From contig NC_013173.1 in NCBI RefSeq assembly GCF_000023225.1, positions 1,738,501 through 1,802,500 on the forward strand: a stretch of 64,000 bases of DNA. Direction: 5' to 3'. The stretch is from Desulfomicrobium baculatum DSM 4028 (GTDB taxonomy: Bacteria; Desulfobacterota; Desulfovibrionia; Desulfovibrionales; Desulfomicrobiaceae). Made by a program: the position numbers and the translations under genes. Each line of letters starts with the position of its first letter. Within the stretch, counting starts at the first letter, position 1. The notes below the pieces were generated by a model that saw only the letters and a program-made list of their open reading frames with translations, was not told the origin of the DNA and did no database searches. Shown here in pieces: positions 8,658 through 17,352 of the stretch.

Positions 8658-8966
8658 CTATTTCGGAAAAGCACCAATATGCGTGGCCAGCGCCTCTATA
8701 TCCTCGTCGGAAAGCGATTTGGCCACGCGCTCCATCATGGCCTTCTTTTTGCCGCCATAGGTCTGCTCCTTGTAGCCAAGCAGCGCGGTCTTCACGTCCT
8801 CGGCCGGAAGCCCTTTGAGGGGTTTGCTCATGGCCGCATTGGAACCGTCAGCGCCGTGACAGCTTTTGCACAATTTCGCATAACGCTCGGCACCCAGATC
8901 ATCGGAAGCCACGGCCACCGATGCGAAAAGAAGACCAGCCAAAAGACATGCAAATGCGTATTTCAT
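8658..8966 (-). CDS. Periplasmic cytochrome c553 (class I monohaem)
   Basis: 102 aa. Signal peptide to about residue 20 (VAVASDD), haem site CKSCH, and the axial Met region GGKKKAMMERV, all matching the Desulfovibrio cytochrome c553 family in length and spacing. It carries single electrons in the periplasm and is the likely donor to the cytochrome domains of subunit II; the same adjacency is known from D. vulgaris. GGAGG ribosome site. Confidence 0.9.
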   Translation of the reverse strand: MKYAFACLLAGLLFASVAVASDDLGAERYAKLCKSCHGADGSNAAMSKPLKGLPAEDVKTALLGYKEQTYGGKKKAMMERVAKSLSDEDIEALATHIGAFPK

Positions 8967-8993
8967 AACGTCCTCCAGATTTTCAACAGTTTT

Positions 8994-9305
8994 TCAGTTT
9001 GAAGAGCAGAGCGTACTCCGCTGTTGGTCGTCGGCCAGAAAAAGCGCGACGCGAGCAACCTCATCCTCGCTCAGCAGACCATTCTTGTATTCAACCATGC
9101 GCAGCACTGTTTCCGTCCACCAATCCGGGTCGGTGGTAGTGACTTCGCAATTTTTTTCCATGCCGTGACAACCCAGGCAGCGCTGGGTGACCAATGCGCT
9201 GCCGTCACCGGCCTGGGCAAGGCAAACCGCAAAGAGCATGGCCGTGGCAAAGAAAAGAACCGCACGCGCCATGCCTGGCCTGCGCCGCTTTCTGCCTGGA
9301 ATCAT
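8994..9305 (-). CDS. Small secreted monohaem cytochrome c
   Basis: 103 aa from the ATG at 9305, chosen for its GAGGAG site; the ATG at 9326 would add seven residues. The N-terminus carries basic residues (GRKRRRPG) and then a hydrophobic signal sequence ending LAQAGDG. One haem site, CLGCH. A second pair of cysteines (NCEV and the C-terminal TLCSSN) could form a disulfide. The pattern DPDWWTETVLRMVEYKNGLLSEDE resembles small cytochromes that accompany sulfur or oxidase chains. First gene of the oxidase operon as visible here, 27 bp ahead of c553. Confidence 0.8.
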   Translation of the reverse strand: MIPGRKRRRPGMARAVLFFATAMLFAVCLAQAGDGSALVTQRCLGCHGMEKNCEVTTTDPDWWTETVLRMVEYKNGLLSEDEVARVALFLADDQQRSTLCSSN

Positions 9306-9657
9306 GACAATCTCCTCAATTTTCACTCAATTCTCCTGCGCGGGTCTGACTGAAAAAAAACAAACTCACCACCTGCTTGCTTTCAATGTTGTTTCGCATG
9401 TTGACATAAAAGACCGCCAACAACAATCCGCCGTGGCCTTTTCAGACCCTGAAAATTTCAACTGAAATACATCACTGACGGCACCTGTCGAAATCATTTT
9501 TCAGATGGAAGAATATTTTTATTCCCAAAACAGAGAAAAGGCCAGCCCGCTTGTTGTTTTCAAGTTCACAATCTTGATGGAACAGGTGTGCACAAGAATC
9601 TTGCTTTTCCAGACATACTCCGACAAAAGCGGTTTTATATTTTGCTTGGAGTTACGA
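9306..9657. other. Divergent intergenic region, oxidase operon / response regulator
   Basis: 352 bp between the divergent cytochrome operon and the sigma-54-type response regulator. It must hold both promoters. It is more AT-rich than the flanking genes, with an isolated TTGACA at about 9400 but no convincing partner hexamer, and I find no clear -24/-12 element. No coding potential beyond short shadow frames. Confidence 0.4.
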
Positions 9658-11094
9658 ATGGCCAACATTCTCATAATTGACGACGATCAGGATTTCTCCC
9701 GTGCATTCCAACGGATCATTGAACGCATGGGACACCCCTGCCGGATCGCTCAGAACATCCGGGACGCTTTTGCGCAGCTCAAAAGCATGAACTGCGATCT
9801 CATCTTTCTCGACGTCAATCTGCCCGACGGCAACGGGCTGGCTCACATCAAGCAATTCCAGTCCTTTCCCTCCCTGCCCGAGGTCGTCATCCTGACCGGC
9901 GACGGGGATTCCGACGGCGCGACCCTGGCCATCGCCAACGGAGCCTGGGATTATGTGGGCAAGCCCATCTCCCTGAACAACATCACCCTCATCCTGCAAC
10001 GCACCATCGCCTACCGGGCCTCCAAGGAACAAAACCGAGGGCCGCGCAAGGTGAAACGCAGCGCCATCATCGGCGAAAGCCCGGTCATCATGGGTTGCCT
10101 TGAGGTCATGGGCAAGGCGGCAGTCAGCAAGTCCAACGTGATCATCACCGGCGAAACGGGTACGGGCAAGGAACTTTTCGCGCGCGGAATCCACGAAAAC
10201 AGCGACACACCCGGCAAGCTGGTGGTCATCGATTGCACAAACCTGTCCACCCATCTGGCTGAGAGCACCCTCTTCGGCCACACCAAAGGCTCCTTCACCA
10301 GCGCTCACGAAGCCCGGGACGGCTTGTTCAAACTGGCCAACAACGGCACGGTTTTTCTGGATGAAATTGGAGAACTGAGCCTTGACCTGCAAAAATCCCT
10401 GCTGCGGGTGCTGCAGGAACGCAAATTTCGCCCCATCGGTTCGGAAAAGGAAGTCAGTAGCAATTTCAGGGTCATCGCCGCCACCAACCGCGACCTGCGA
10501 CTCATGGTCGAGCAGGGACTTTTCCGCAACGACCTCTACTATCGTCTGAACGGACACCAGATAGAGATTCCGCCCCTGCGCGCCCGCAAGGAGGACATCC
10601 TCCTGCTGGCCGAGTATTATACGGAAAAATTCTGCCGCGAGAGCAGCATCACGCCAAAAACGCTCACGCCCGAATTTCTTAACGCCCTCCAAGCGTACAA
10701 CTGGCCCGGTAATGTACGCGAATTCGTCAACACCGTAGCCGTGGCCATCGACAACTGTCAGGATGAGCCGTCCCTGTACAGCCACCACCTGCCCGTGGAT
10801 GTGCGCATCGGCATTGCCAAAAACTCGTTTCGCCATCATCCGGACAAGGAGCAGCCCACCCTGCTTGAACCCGGCCGCCATCACGGTGCCATTCCTCTTC
10901 CTTTTTCCCCGGGAGATGACCTGCCTCCCCTGCGCGAGGTGCGCGAAATCGTCGTCGGCCAACTCGAAAACGCTTACATGCGGCAGCTGCTCGAACTCTG
11001 TGACAACGATGTTCCAACGGCCTGCGAGCGTTCCGGCCTCTCCAGGGCGCGGCTTTACGAACTGCTCAAGAAGCATTCCATCCGTTTGAAATGA
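9658..11094 (+). CDS. Sigma-54-type response regulator (receiver, AAA+, Fis HTH) with GSFTSA loop
   Basis: 478 aa; ATG at 9658 with GGAG, the longer frame being upstream noise. Receiver domain at residues 1-120 with the acidic pocket IDDDQD, phospho-acceptor Asp in FLDVNLPDGNG and Lys in YVGKP. AAA+ domain from about 140 with Walker A GETGTGKE, Walker B FLDEIGEL, and R-fingers in the usual place. The sigma-54 contact loop reads GSFTSA instead of GAFTGA. A C-terminal Fis-type helix-turn-helix ends in LSRARLYELLKKHSI. No kinase is adjacent. It lies divergent to the oxidase operon and upstream of the VKOR gene, either of which may be a target. Confidence 0.9.
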   Translation: MANILIIDDDQDFSRAFQRIIERMGHPCRIAQNIRDAFAQLKSMNCDLIFLDVNLPDGNGLAHIKQFQSFPSLPEVVILTGDGDSDGATLAIANGAWDYVGKPISLNNITLILQRTIAYRASKEQNRGPRKVKRSAIIGESPVIMGCLEVMGKAAVSKSNVIITGETGTGKELFARGIHENSDTPGKLVVIDCTNLSTHLAESTLFGHTKGSFTSAHEARDGLFKLANNGTVFLDEIGELSLDLQKSLLRVLQERKFRPIGSEKEVSSNFRVIAATNRDLRLMVEQGLFRNDLYYRLNGHQIEIPPLRARKEDILLLAEYYTEKFCRESSITPKTLTPEFLNALQAYNWPGNVREFVNTVAVAIDNCQDEPSLYSHHLPVDVRIGIAKNSFRHHPDKEQPTLLEPGRHHGAIPLPFSPGDDLPPLREVREIVVGQLENAYMRQLLELCDNDVPTACERSGLSRARLYELLKKHSIRLK

Positions 11095-11328
11095 TCGCGC
11101 AGCAAAAAATCATCTGAAAAATTCGAATTCGCCCTGGCGGAAACAAACCAGCCGGCGGTGGCTGACTTTGGCACATTGCGACTTCCGAAGTGAAATCTGC
11201 GATGACGCAGGGCTGCGCATCCCAAGAAACCTGCAACGCTCGACTTCCGCAAATTACGGACGAATACTGGCTTGACGCGACGCGCTCCTTAGATACACAA
11301 ACACCCATTATCCAACAGGGAGTTTGCT

Positions 11329-12321
11329 ATGACCCGGTTCTCTCGATATTCGCTGCTGACCTTTCTCTTTCTGGCCGCCTCCTTCCTCTCCGGCGAGGTC
11401 TGGATGCAGGCCGTGCGCCATACCTCCTTCTGCACCACCTCCGCCTGCGACGTGGTCGGAGAGTACGTCCGTTTCGGGGAAGGCAACCTCATCAAGATGG
11501 GAGCCGCGTTTTTCTGGTTCCTGTGGGGCCTGGTCTTTTTTGGCGGACGTTACGACAAAAAATGGATCTGGGGACTGGCCAGTCTGCTGCTTTTCGGGGC
11601 CCTGGCCTTTGACGGCGCAATCCTGGGCTTTCAGTTCATGGGGCTGAAAGAGAAGTGCCTGCTCTGCGTCATCGTGGGCGCGAGCCTTTTCGTGGGCTTG
11701 TGCCTTTTCGCCTGGGTACGAAAATCGCTTCTGACGGTCTTTCTGGGTGTGGCCGTATGGTGTGGAGGGTTCACCGCCAACGCCGTGCTCGACCTGAACG
11801 TCGTCCCCCCCGCCATCACCGACACCGCCTTCGCCACCTGGGAGACGGCTCCGGACAACGTCCCGCAGCACGTCCTCTTTTTCAGCCTGCACTGCGACCA
11901 CTGCTCCAAGATCCTGGCCAACCTGTCCATCAACGCGCACACCTTGCCGGGCAAATGGCATCTGGCCAGTACGGACAACAAGGAAGACGACCTGTACCGC
12001 CTGGCCACGGTGCAAAACTCCGACGCGAGCAAGGAGAACCTGTTTCTGGAGGTGCTGCGCGTCGAAAGCATGGACACGATAGACCCCGTGCCGGTGTCCG
12101 AGGACTTGCGACAGACAGTGCGCACGGCGCGGGCCTATTTCAAGATGAAGGGCTTCCAGGGCGTTCCTGTCCTGGTGGTCATGGAGCGGCCGGGCTGGGA
12201 AATGGTCTTGCGCGGAGAAGGCAACATCACCGAATACCTGCGTGTGCGGGGATTTTTGCAGCGAGAGCTGCAGTTCCCGCGCAACGCGCCAAAGGCAGCG
12301 GGTAACGCTACAGCGGAATAG
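11329..12321 (+). CDS. VKOR-family membrane oxidoreductase fused to a thioredoxin-like domain
   Basis: 330 aa. Four to five membrane helices in residues 1-165, with the VKOR loop cysteines (C-x5-C in FCTTSACDVV) and the active-site CLLC at about residue 113. A periplasmic thioredoxin-like part follows with HCDHC at about residue 190 and a cis-Pro-like GVPVLVV strand. Such fusions pass electrons from a DsbA-like partner to quinone to make disulfides. GGGAG ribosome site; a strong terminator follows. It may serve folding of exported cytochromes or metalloproteins (inference). Confidence 0.8.
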   Translation: MTRFSRYSLLTFLFLAASFLSGEVWMQAVRHTSFCTTSACDVVGEYVRFGEGNLIKMGAAFFWFLWGLVFFGGRYDKKWIWGLASLLLFGALAFDGAILGFQFMGLKEKCLLCVIVGASLFVGLCLFAWVRKSLLTVFLGVAVWCGGFTANAVLDLNVVPPAITDTAFATWETAPDNVPQHVLFFSLHCDHCSKILANLSINAHTLPGKWHLASTDNKEDDLYRLATVQNSDASKENLFLEVLRVESMDTIDPVPVSEDLRQTVRTARAYFKMKGFQGVPVLVVMERPGWEMVLRGEGNITEYLRVRGFLQRELQFPRNAPKAAGNATAE

Positions 12322-12347
12322 CGCCCCGGGCGGCATGCCCGCAAAAA

Positions 12348-12378
12348 AACCTCGCCGACAGCATCGGCGAGGTTTTTT
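12348..12378. terminator. Bidirectional terminator between VKOR gene and murA
   Basis: Eleven-base perfect stem (AACCTCGCCGA with TCGGCGAGGTT), five-base loop, with an A tract on the left and six T on the right, so it can serve both converging genes. Confidence 0.9.
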
Positions 12379-12411
12379 ACACTGTTACCATTTGCGGCAC
12401 CGCCGCACCCA

Positions 12412-13662
12412 CTATTCCTTCTCGCGCCTGATCCTGGCCCCCACCGCGCCAAGCTTCACTTCCATCTGTTCGTAGCCGCGATCAAGGTGATAGATACGGC
12501 GAACGTCGGTGCGCCCCGTGGCTGCAAGCCCGGCCAGGACCAGACAGGCGCTGGCGCGCAAATCCGAAGCCATGACCGTGGCGCCTTTCAGGGTATCCAC
12601 ACCGCGCACCATGGCGCTCTGCCCGGACAGGGTGATATGCGCGCCAAGGCGGGCCAGTTCCTGCACGTGCATGAAGCGGTTCTCGAAGATGCCTTCGGTG
12701 ATCACGCCAGCGCCACGGCTGACGCACATGAGCGCCATGATCTGGGCCTGCATGTCCGTGGGAAAGCCGGGGTAGGGTCTGGTGGAAAGATCGACGCAGT
12801 TCAGCGGGCCGTCGACAGTGGCGGTCAGAAGGTTGCGATCACCTTCGATGACCATGCCCATTTCACGCAATTTCGAGATGACGGCGTCAAGGGCGTCCAC
12901 CGGGCAGTCCCGCAGGGTCAGGTCGCCCTTGGTCATTCCCGCGGCCACAAGATAGGTCCCTGCTTCGATGCGGTCGGGCATGACGGGATAGGAGCAGCCG
13001 TGCAGGGATTCGACACCCTCGATGCGCACCACGCTGGTGCCATGGCCGGTGATGCGCGCCCCGCAGGTGTTCAAAAATTCCGCCAGATCCTGGATTTCCG
13101 GCTCGCGGGCCGCGTTTTCGAGCACTGTCTCCCCTTCGGCCAGCACAGCGGCCATGATCAGATGCTCAGTGCCGCCCACGGTGGGGAAATCAAGATGGAT
13201 ATGGGCCCCTTTGAGACGGTCGCAGGTCCCGATGATGTCGCCGCTCTCCAGTTCGAAGACGGCTCCCATCTGTTCCAGACCTTTGAGATGCAGATCCACG
13301 GGCCGCGCTCCGATGGCGCAGCCGCCGGGCATGGCCACCCGTGCCCGGCCGAGCCTGGCCAGGAGCGGCCCCAGGCACAGCACCGAGGCACGCATGGTCC
13401 GCACCAGGTCATAGGGGGCTTCGGGCTTCAGGTCGCACGAATGCAAGAGCACGTCCCCGTCATTGAATTCAGCGCGGCAGCCAAGCAGTTCGAGCAGCTT
13501 CAGCGTGGTGGCGATATCGCGCAGGTCCGGCACATTGGTCAGGCGCACCTCGCCTTCGACCAAAATGGATGCGAGCAGGATGGGCAGGGCCGCATTCTTG
13601 GAGCCGCTGATCCGCACCTCTCCCTTCAGCGGCACGCCGCCTTCTATGACAAGTTTATCCAT
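12412..13662 (-). CDS. murA: UDP-N-acetylglucosamine 1-carboxyvinyltransferase
   Basis: 416 aa, full length. First committed step of peptidoglycan synthesis: transfers enolpyruvate from PEP to UDP-GlcNAc in the cytoplasm. The substrate site SGSKNAALP is at residues 20-28 and the catalytic, fosfomycin-reactive Cys is Cys115 in [10 protein letters not shown]. The two-domain EPT fold is evident throughout. GAGG ribosome site; convergent with the VKOR gene across a shared terminator. Confidence 0.97.
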   Translation of the reverse strand: MDKLVIEGGVPLKGEVRISGSKNAALPILLASILVEGEVRLTNVPDLRDIATTLKLLELLGCRAEFNDGDVLLHSCDLKPEAPYDLVRTMRASVLCLGPLLARLGRARVAMPGGCAIGARPVDLHLKGLEQMGAVFELESGDIIGTCDRLKGAHIHLDFPTVGGTEHLIMAAVLAEGETVLENAAREPEIQDLAEFLNTCGARITGHGTSVVRIEGVESLHGCSYPVMPDRIEAGTYLVAAGMTKGDLTLRDCPVDALDAVISKLREMGMVIEGDRNLLTATVDGPLNCVDLSTRPYPGFPTDMQAQIMALMCVSRGAGVITEGIFENRFMHVQELARLGAHITLSGQSAMVRGVDTLKGATVMASDLRASACLVLAGLAATGRTDVRRIYHLDRGYEQMEVKLGAVGARIRREKE

Positions 13663-13695
13663 ATTTTCCTCAAATACCCCGGTCTGTTCCGGGAT

Positions 13696-14280
13696 TTATG
13701 TTTTCTTAATGAATGCGGCGCGCACGGCTTCGGCCTCGCCGGGATAGATGCCGTGGTCCGAATCCGAAGGAACGGCTTCCCGCCATCTTTCCGGTCGCGG
13801 CTCGCTGCCTTCCATTGCGGCCGGCGTCGGATGGGAATCGATCATGATCGGATGAGCGTGAACCTCGTATTCGGGCACGGGATAACTGAATTCAATGGGG
13901 ATGTTGTTGGGATCGAAGGAGTACAGGGAGATGATGAATCCGTGGTCGATGAATTCCGATGCCCAGAAATCGTTGGCTTCCAGCAGGTCCTTCAAGCGCC
14001 CCAGTTCTTCGAGGCTCTCCACGCCGAACGACAAATGGTCGAAAGCCGCTGGCCCGCGCACCGGCGCGCCGTGATCCTTTTCGGCGACAGGCTTCACCCC
14101 GGGCCATTCAAAAAAGGCGATCGTGTCCTTGGCCGTAATCTCAAAAAAATAATGCCGATACCCCGGATGTCCAAGGCCCACGACCAGACGCATGCCCAGC
14201 AGGTCCCGCCAGAAATGGACCGTGCGGTCCATGTCCGCCGTGACCATGGCCAGGTGGTTGATGCCCGTGAATGCAGCCAT
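13696..14280 (-). CDS. VOC (glyoxalase/dioxygenase) superfamily protein
   Basis: 194 aa from the ATG at 14280, with GGGAGGGGAGG upstream. The vicinal-oxygen-chelate fold is seen in MAAFTGINHLAMVTADMDRTVHFWRDLLG and FDHLSFGVESLEEL, with likely metal ligands His9, the His of FDHLSF and the Glu of NIPIEFSY. The substrate is unknown; candidates range from glyoxalase-like to extradiol-type activity. The ~40-residue C-terminal tail beyond the fold is unusual. Ends 33 bp before murA, probably the same transcript. Confidence 0.75.
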   Translation of the reverse strand: MAAFTGINHLAMVTADMDRTVHFWRDLLGMRLVVGLGHPGYRHYFFEITAKDTIAFFEWPGVKPVAEKDHGAPVRGPAAFDHLSFGVESLEELGRLKDLLEANDFWASEFIDHGFIISLYSFDPNNIPIEFSYPVPEYEVHAHPIMIDSHPTPAAMEGSEPRPERWREAVPSDSDHGIYPGEAEAVRAAFIKKT

Positions 14281-14298
14281 GCGACCTCCCCTCCCTCC

Positions 14299-14334
14299 AA
14301 AAAAAAAGCAGAACCAGTTCTTATCCGGTTCTGC
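14299..14334 (-). terminator. Terminator downstream of tRNA-His copy 2
   Basis: On the minus strand GCAGAACC pairs with GGTTCTGC and is followed by nine T. It ends the tRNA-His transcript just before the VOC gene. Confidence 0.88.
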
Positions 14335-14346
14335 TGGGGTGTCAAA

Positions 14347-14423
14347 TGGGGTGAGTGACGCGGCTTGAACGCGCGACATCCTGGGCCACAACCAGGTGCT
14401 CTGCCTACTGAGCTACACCCACC
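14347..14423 (-). tRNA. tRNA-His (GTG), second of two tandem copies
   Basis: Minus-strand cloverleaf with acceptor GTGGGTG/CACTCAC, D-arm GCTCAGTAGGCAGAGC, anticodon stem CCTGG/CCAGG holding TTGTGGC (anticodon GTG), and T-loop GTTCAAGC. The extra G at -1 opposite discriminator C73 is the tRNA-His identity element. CCA is encoded. Same sequence as the copy 127 bp upstream. Confidence 0.97.
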
Positions 14424-14436
14424 ACAAAAAAGCGGG

Positions 14437-14462
14437 AAAAAAAGGGACAGACGAACTGTCCC
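14437..14462 (-). terminator. Terminator between the tandem tRNA-His genes
   Basis: Minus-strand GGGACAG with CTGTCCC, TTCGT loop, followed by seven T. Its position implies that copy 1 can be terminated on its own and that read-through feeds copy 2. Confidence 0.8.
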
Positions 14463-14473
14463 GTGTGGTCTAA

Positions 14474-14550
14474 TGGGGTGAGTGACGCGGCTTGAACGCG
14501 CGACATCCTGGGCCACAACCAGGTGCTCTGCCTACTGAGCTACACCCACC
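14474..14550 (-). tRNA. tRNA-His (GTG), first of two tandem copies
   Basis: Identical to the copy at 14347-14423 over the whole mature sequence including the -1 G and encoded CCA. Anticodon GTG. It is the promoter-proximal copy. Confidence 0.97.
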
Positions 14551-14566
14551 ATCCGACAGGGGAAAC

Positions 14567-14595
14567 TCTCTACCCAAGGCCCCCGTCCCGGTCAA
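14567..14595 (-). promoter_or_regulatory. Candidate sigma-70 promoter of the tRNA-His pair
   Basis: On the minus strand TTGACC, a 17-bp spacer and TAGAGA, with the first tRNA starting about 17 bp further on. Both hexamers are close to consensus and the distance suits a stable-RNA promoter. Confidence 0.55.
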
Positions 14596-14622
14596 GCACA
14601 AATCTTGTTTCGGGCGCAGACC

Positions 14623-14650
14623 TTGACAATGGGGGCAGGCCATTTATTTG
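14623..14650 (+). promoter_or_regulatory. Possible htpG promoter
   Basis: A perfect TTGACA -35, 16-bp spacer and a weak TATTTG -10, 34 bp before the htpG start codon. The -10 is poor, so a heat-shock sigma factor or another start is possible. Confidence 0.3.
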
Positions 14651-14683
14651 GTGCAAACAAAATTTCGCAACCAAGGAGCATTT

Positions 14684-16576
14684 ATGTCCCAGGCACAACA
14701 GTTCGAATTTAAAACAGAAATTAAACAACTCCTCGATATTATTACCCATTCCCTCTACACGAGCAGAGAAATCTTTCTGCGGGAGCTTGTTTCCAATGCT
14801 TCCGACGCCCTGGACAAGCTGCGCTTCGAGCAAAGCCGGTCCGCCGAAATCGTAAGCCCGGACCTGGATTTGCAAATCTCCATCACGGCCGACGAAGAGA
14901 ACCGCCAGCTCGTCATCACCGACACCGGCATCGGCATGACCCAGGACGAACTGGTGGAAAACATCGGCACCATCGCCCATTCCGGGTCCGCCGAATTCAT
15001 CCGCCAGGCCATGGCCGACCAGGCCAACTCCTCCAACATCATCGGCCGCTTCGGCGTGGGCTTTTACTCGGTCTTCATGGTCGCCGACAAGGTCACCATC
15101 CGCACCCGCTCCTTCCGTCCCGAAGCCAAGGGTGTGGAGTGGAGTTCCGACGGTATGGGCACCTACTCCGTAGCCGAACTGGACGAGGATATGCCCCGGG
15201 GCACGACCCTGACCGTGCACCTGAAGGAAGAGGGCAAGGAATTCGCCGAGCCGAACCGCATCAAGTCCATCATCAAGAAGCACTCAAATTTCATCTCCTT
15301 CCCCATCCTGGTTCAGGGCGAAAAAGCCAACACGGTGCAGGCCCTGTGGCGCGAAAACAAGTTTTCGATCACCCCAGAGCAGTACACGGAATTCTACAAA
15401 TTCCTGACCTACGACCACGAAGAACCCCTCGACACCCTGCACCTGAGCGTGGACGCCCCGGTGCAGTTCTCGGCCCTGGCCTTCGTGCCCCCGCGCAGCC
15501 AGGACACCTTCGGCTTCGACCGCGACAACTACGGCCTGGACCTGTACGTGCGCCGCGTCCTGATCCAGAGCAAGAACAAGGACCTCATCCCCGAATACCT
15601 TGGCTTCGTGCGCGGCGTGGTCGACACCGAGGACCTGCCGCTGAACATCTCCCGCGAGACCCTGCAGGAAAACCTGCTCATCCGCAAAATCGCCACCACC
15701 CTGACCAAGCAGATCCTGACCCATCTCAAGAAGCTCGGCCAGGACAAGGATCGCTACATCACCTTCTGGAAGGAACACGCCAAGCGCTTCAAGCTCGGCT
15801 ACTCCGACTTCGCCAACCAGGAAGCTTTCGGCGAGCTGCTGCGCTTCAACTCCTCCCGCCACGAGGACAAGGACGGGCTCATTTCCCTGGATGAATACAT
15901 CGAGGCGGCCAAGGAAGGACAAAAGGAAATCTACTACATCTCCGGCCCCAGCCGCGAGGCTGTCGAGCAGAACCCGCACCTGGAGATCTTCCGCGCCAAG
16001 GGCGTCGAGGTGCTCTACCTGTACGAACCCGTGGACGAATTCGTCATGGACAGCCTGCGCAAGTTCAAGGAGTTCGAGCTCAAGGCCACCGAGAACGCCG
16101 ACATCGCAAACCTCGAACAGTTCGCGAGCGCAGCCGACAAGGCCGACAAGCCCGAAGACCTGAACACCGAGGAAACCAAGGACATGGACCGCTTCCTCGC
16201 ACGCGTGCAGGAGATCCTGGGCGACCGCATCACCGAAGCCCGCATCTCCAAGCGCCTGAGCCAGAGCCCCTCCTGCCTGGTCAGCCCGGACGGGTCCACG
16301 TCCCAGATGCACAAGATCATGCAACTGGTGACCAAAGACTCCTCCATCCCCAAGAAGATCTTCGAGATCAACCAGGACCACAAGCTGGTGCGCAACCTGC
16401 TCTCCGTCTTCGCCAAAAACGAGAAGGACGAATTCGTGGCCACCATCGTCGAACAGCTCTACGAATCCGCCCTGCTCATGGACGGCTACCTGGCCGACCC
16501 GCACAAGATGGTCAGCCGCCTGAACAAACTGATGGAAGACTCCAGCGCCTGGTACAAAGAACGGGAAGGAAAATAG
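14684..16576 (+). CDS. htpG: Hsp90-family chaperone HtpG
   Basis: 630 aa, normal for bacterial HtpG; the ATG at 14684 has AAGGAG upstream. The GHKL ATPase domain occupies the first ~215 residues: [15 protein letters not shown] with the catalytic Glu and ATP-binding Asn, DTGIGMT, and GRFGVGFYS. The middle domain carries the catalytic-loop [10 protein letters not shown], and the C-terminal dimerisation part ends in YKEREGK. A cytoplasmic stress chaperone. It has its own terminator and is a single-gene unit. Confidence 0.97.
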
Positions 16577-16592
16577 AAGATGCCTCCGGCGG

Positions 16593-16612
16593 GCAGGGGA
16601 CGAGTCCCCTGC
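16593..16612. repeat. REP-like palindrome after htpG
   Basis: Perfect eight-base stem (GCAGGGGA with TCCCCTGC, CGAG loop) followed by ACCCCG. The same hairpin-plus-CACCCC arrangement occurs inside the trsS gene near 25853, suggesting a dispersed palindromic family. Confidence 0.55.
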
Positions 16613-16672
16613 ACCCCGTTCATGGTTTTGAATTTATCAGCCCGGCACTTTTGAATTTATTCGTTTGAGACA

Positions 16673-16713
16673 AAAAGTCCCTCTGGGAAGCAAGCCTTTC
16701 CAGAGGGACTTTT
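16673..16713 (+). terminator. Terminator of htpG
   Basis: Long stem AAAAGTCCCTCTGG with CCAGAGGGACTTTT around an AAG-rich loop, ending in a short T tract about 100 bp after the htpG stop. The A-tract on the left makes it potentially bidirectional. Confidence 0.75.
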
Positions 16714-16760
16714 CTATTTCGCGCGGCCCAAGGAGTCAGGCGGCACAATCTTGAAGAGGC

Positions 16761-16806
16761 AACCACCCCGCCCTTCGGGCACCCCTCCTTGGCAGGAGGG
16801 GAGTTG
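16761..16806 (+). repeat. GC-rich dispersed repeat, left member of an inverted pair
   Basis: Contains CGCCCTTCGGGC and CTCCTTGGCAGGAGGGG. Its reverse complement reappears, diverged, at 16911-16950, so the two could fold against each other across a ~100-bp loop. Confidence 0.5.
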
Positions 16807-16910
16807 GTGTGTCCGCTAACGTGAAAATAGCTCATTTATGCGTCAGCGGCATGTTATGGATGCTCGAATCCAACCTGAAGAACGACTATACGCGGCAAGC
16901 ACAATCTGAC

Positions 16911-16950
16911 TCTCCCCCTGCCAAGGGGGAGTACCCGAAGGGGGAGGGGG
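16911..16950 (-). repeat. GC-rich dispersed repeat, right member of an inverted pair
   Basis: Reads TCTCCCCCTGCCAAGGGGGA then CCCGAAGGGGGAGG, the diverged inverse of 16761-16806. No reading frame here looks protein-like. Confidence 0.5.
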
Positions 16951-17130
16951 TATTCCCACTGTGCGCTCGCGGACTTCGACGAGCTTGGGTTGAGCCCTTT
17001 CTCGGCCGCCTGCTGCTTGAGCTTACCCGTCATGCCGTGGAAAATTTGCAGAACGTGACGCACACAACTCACAGTCCCCATCTTTTCCGCCCATCAACCA
17101 GCTTCGACCAATCTTGATTCGACCCAAGGA

Positions 17131-17295
17131 GTCGGGCTGGGCGGTTTGTGTTGCGCCGACTGTCTGACTGAGCCAGGCATCGTTGGCTTGTCCGTCGTCC
17201 GCCGCGCTTCCCGTCACATCCGTCCTGCACGCGACGGTCAAGCCTTACGAGGCCCGCGAAGGAGTTTCGGCGCAACGCAAACCGCCCAGCCCGAC
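17131..17295. repeat. Dispersed structured element, copy A (covarying arms)
   Basis: 165 bp. The two 29-bp ends (17131-17159 and 17267-17295) are complementary at every position, with one G-U pair. Inside is a conserved stretch beginning ACTGTCTGACTGAGCCAGGC, an inner stem (17185-17197 with 17232-17244, GGCTTG/CAAGCC plus CCGTCG/CGACGG) and a second conserved stretch ending CGCGAAGGAGTTTCG. Copy B at 27529-27705 has the same core with different arm sequences. It could be a structured RNA or a mobile palindromic element; the strand of action is unknown. Confidence 0.75.
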
Positions 17296-17352
17296 GCCGC
17301 AGCACAGCGCGGCCATCCAATCTTCACCCTTCTTCTTCCATCTTCCTCGCTC

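Larger units (their letters stand above)
16714..17352. other. Repeat-rich non-coding region between htpG and the ABC exporter
   Basis: Apart from the inverted GC-rich pair and the 165-bp structured element at 17131-17295, I see no gene. The frames crossing it are short and made of repeat sequence. It lies between the ends of two converging genes, a typical place for dispersed repeats to accumulate. Confidence 0.6.
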
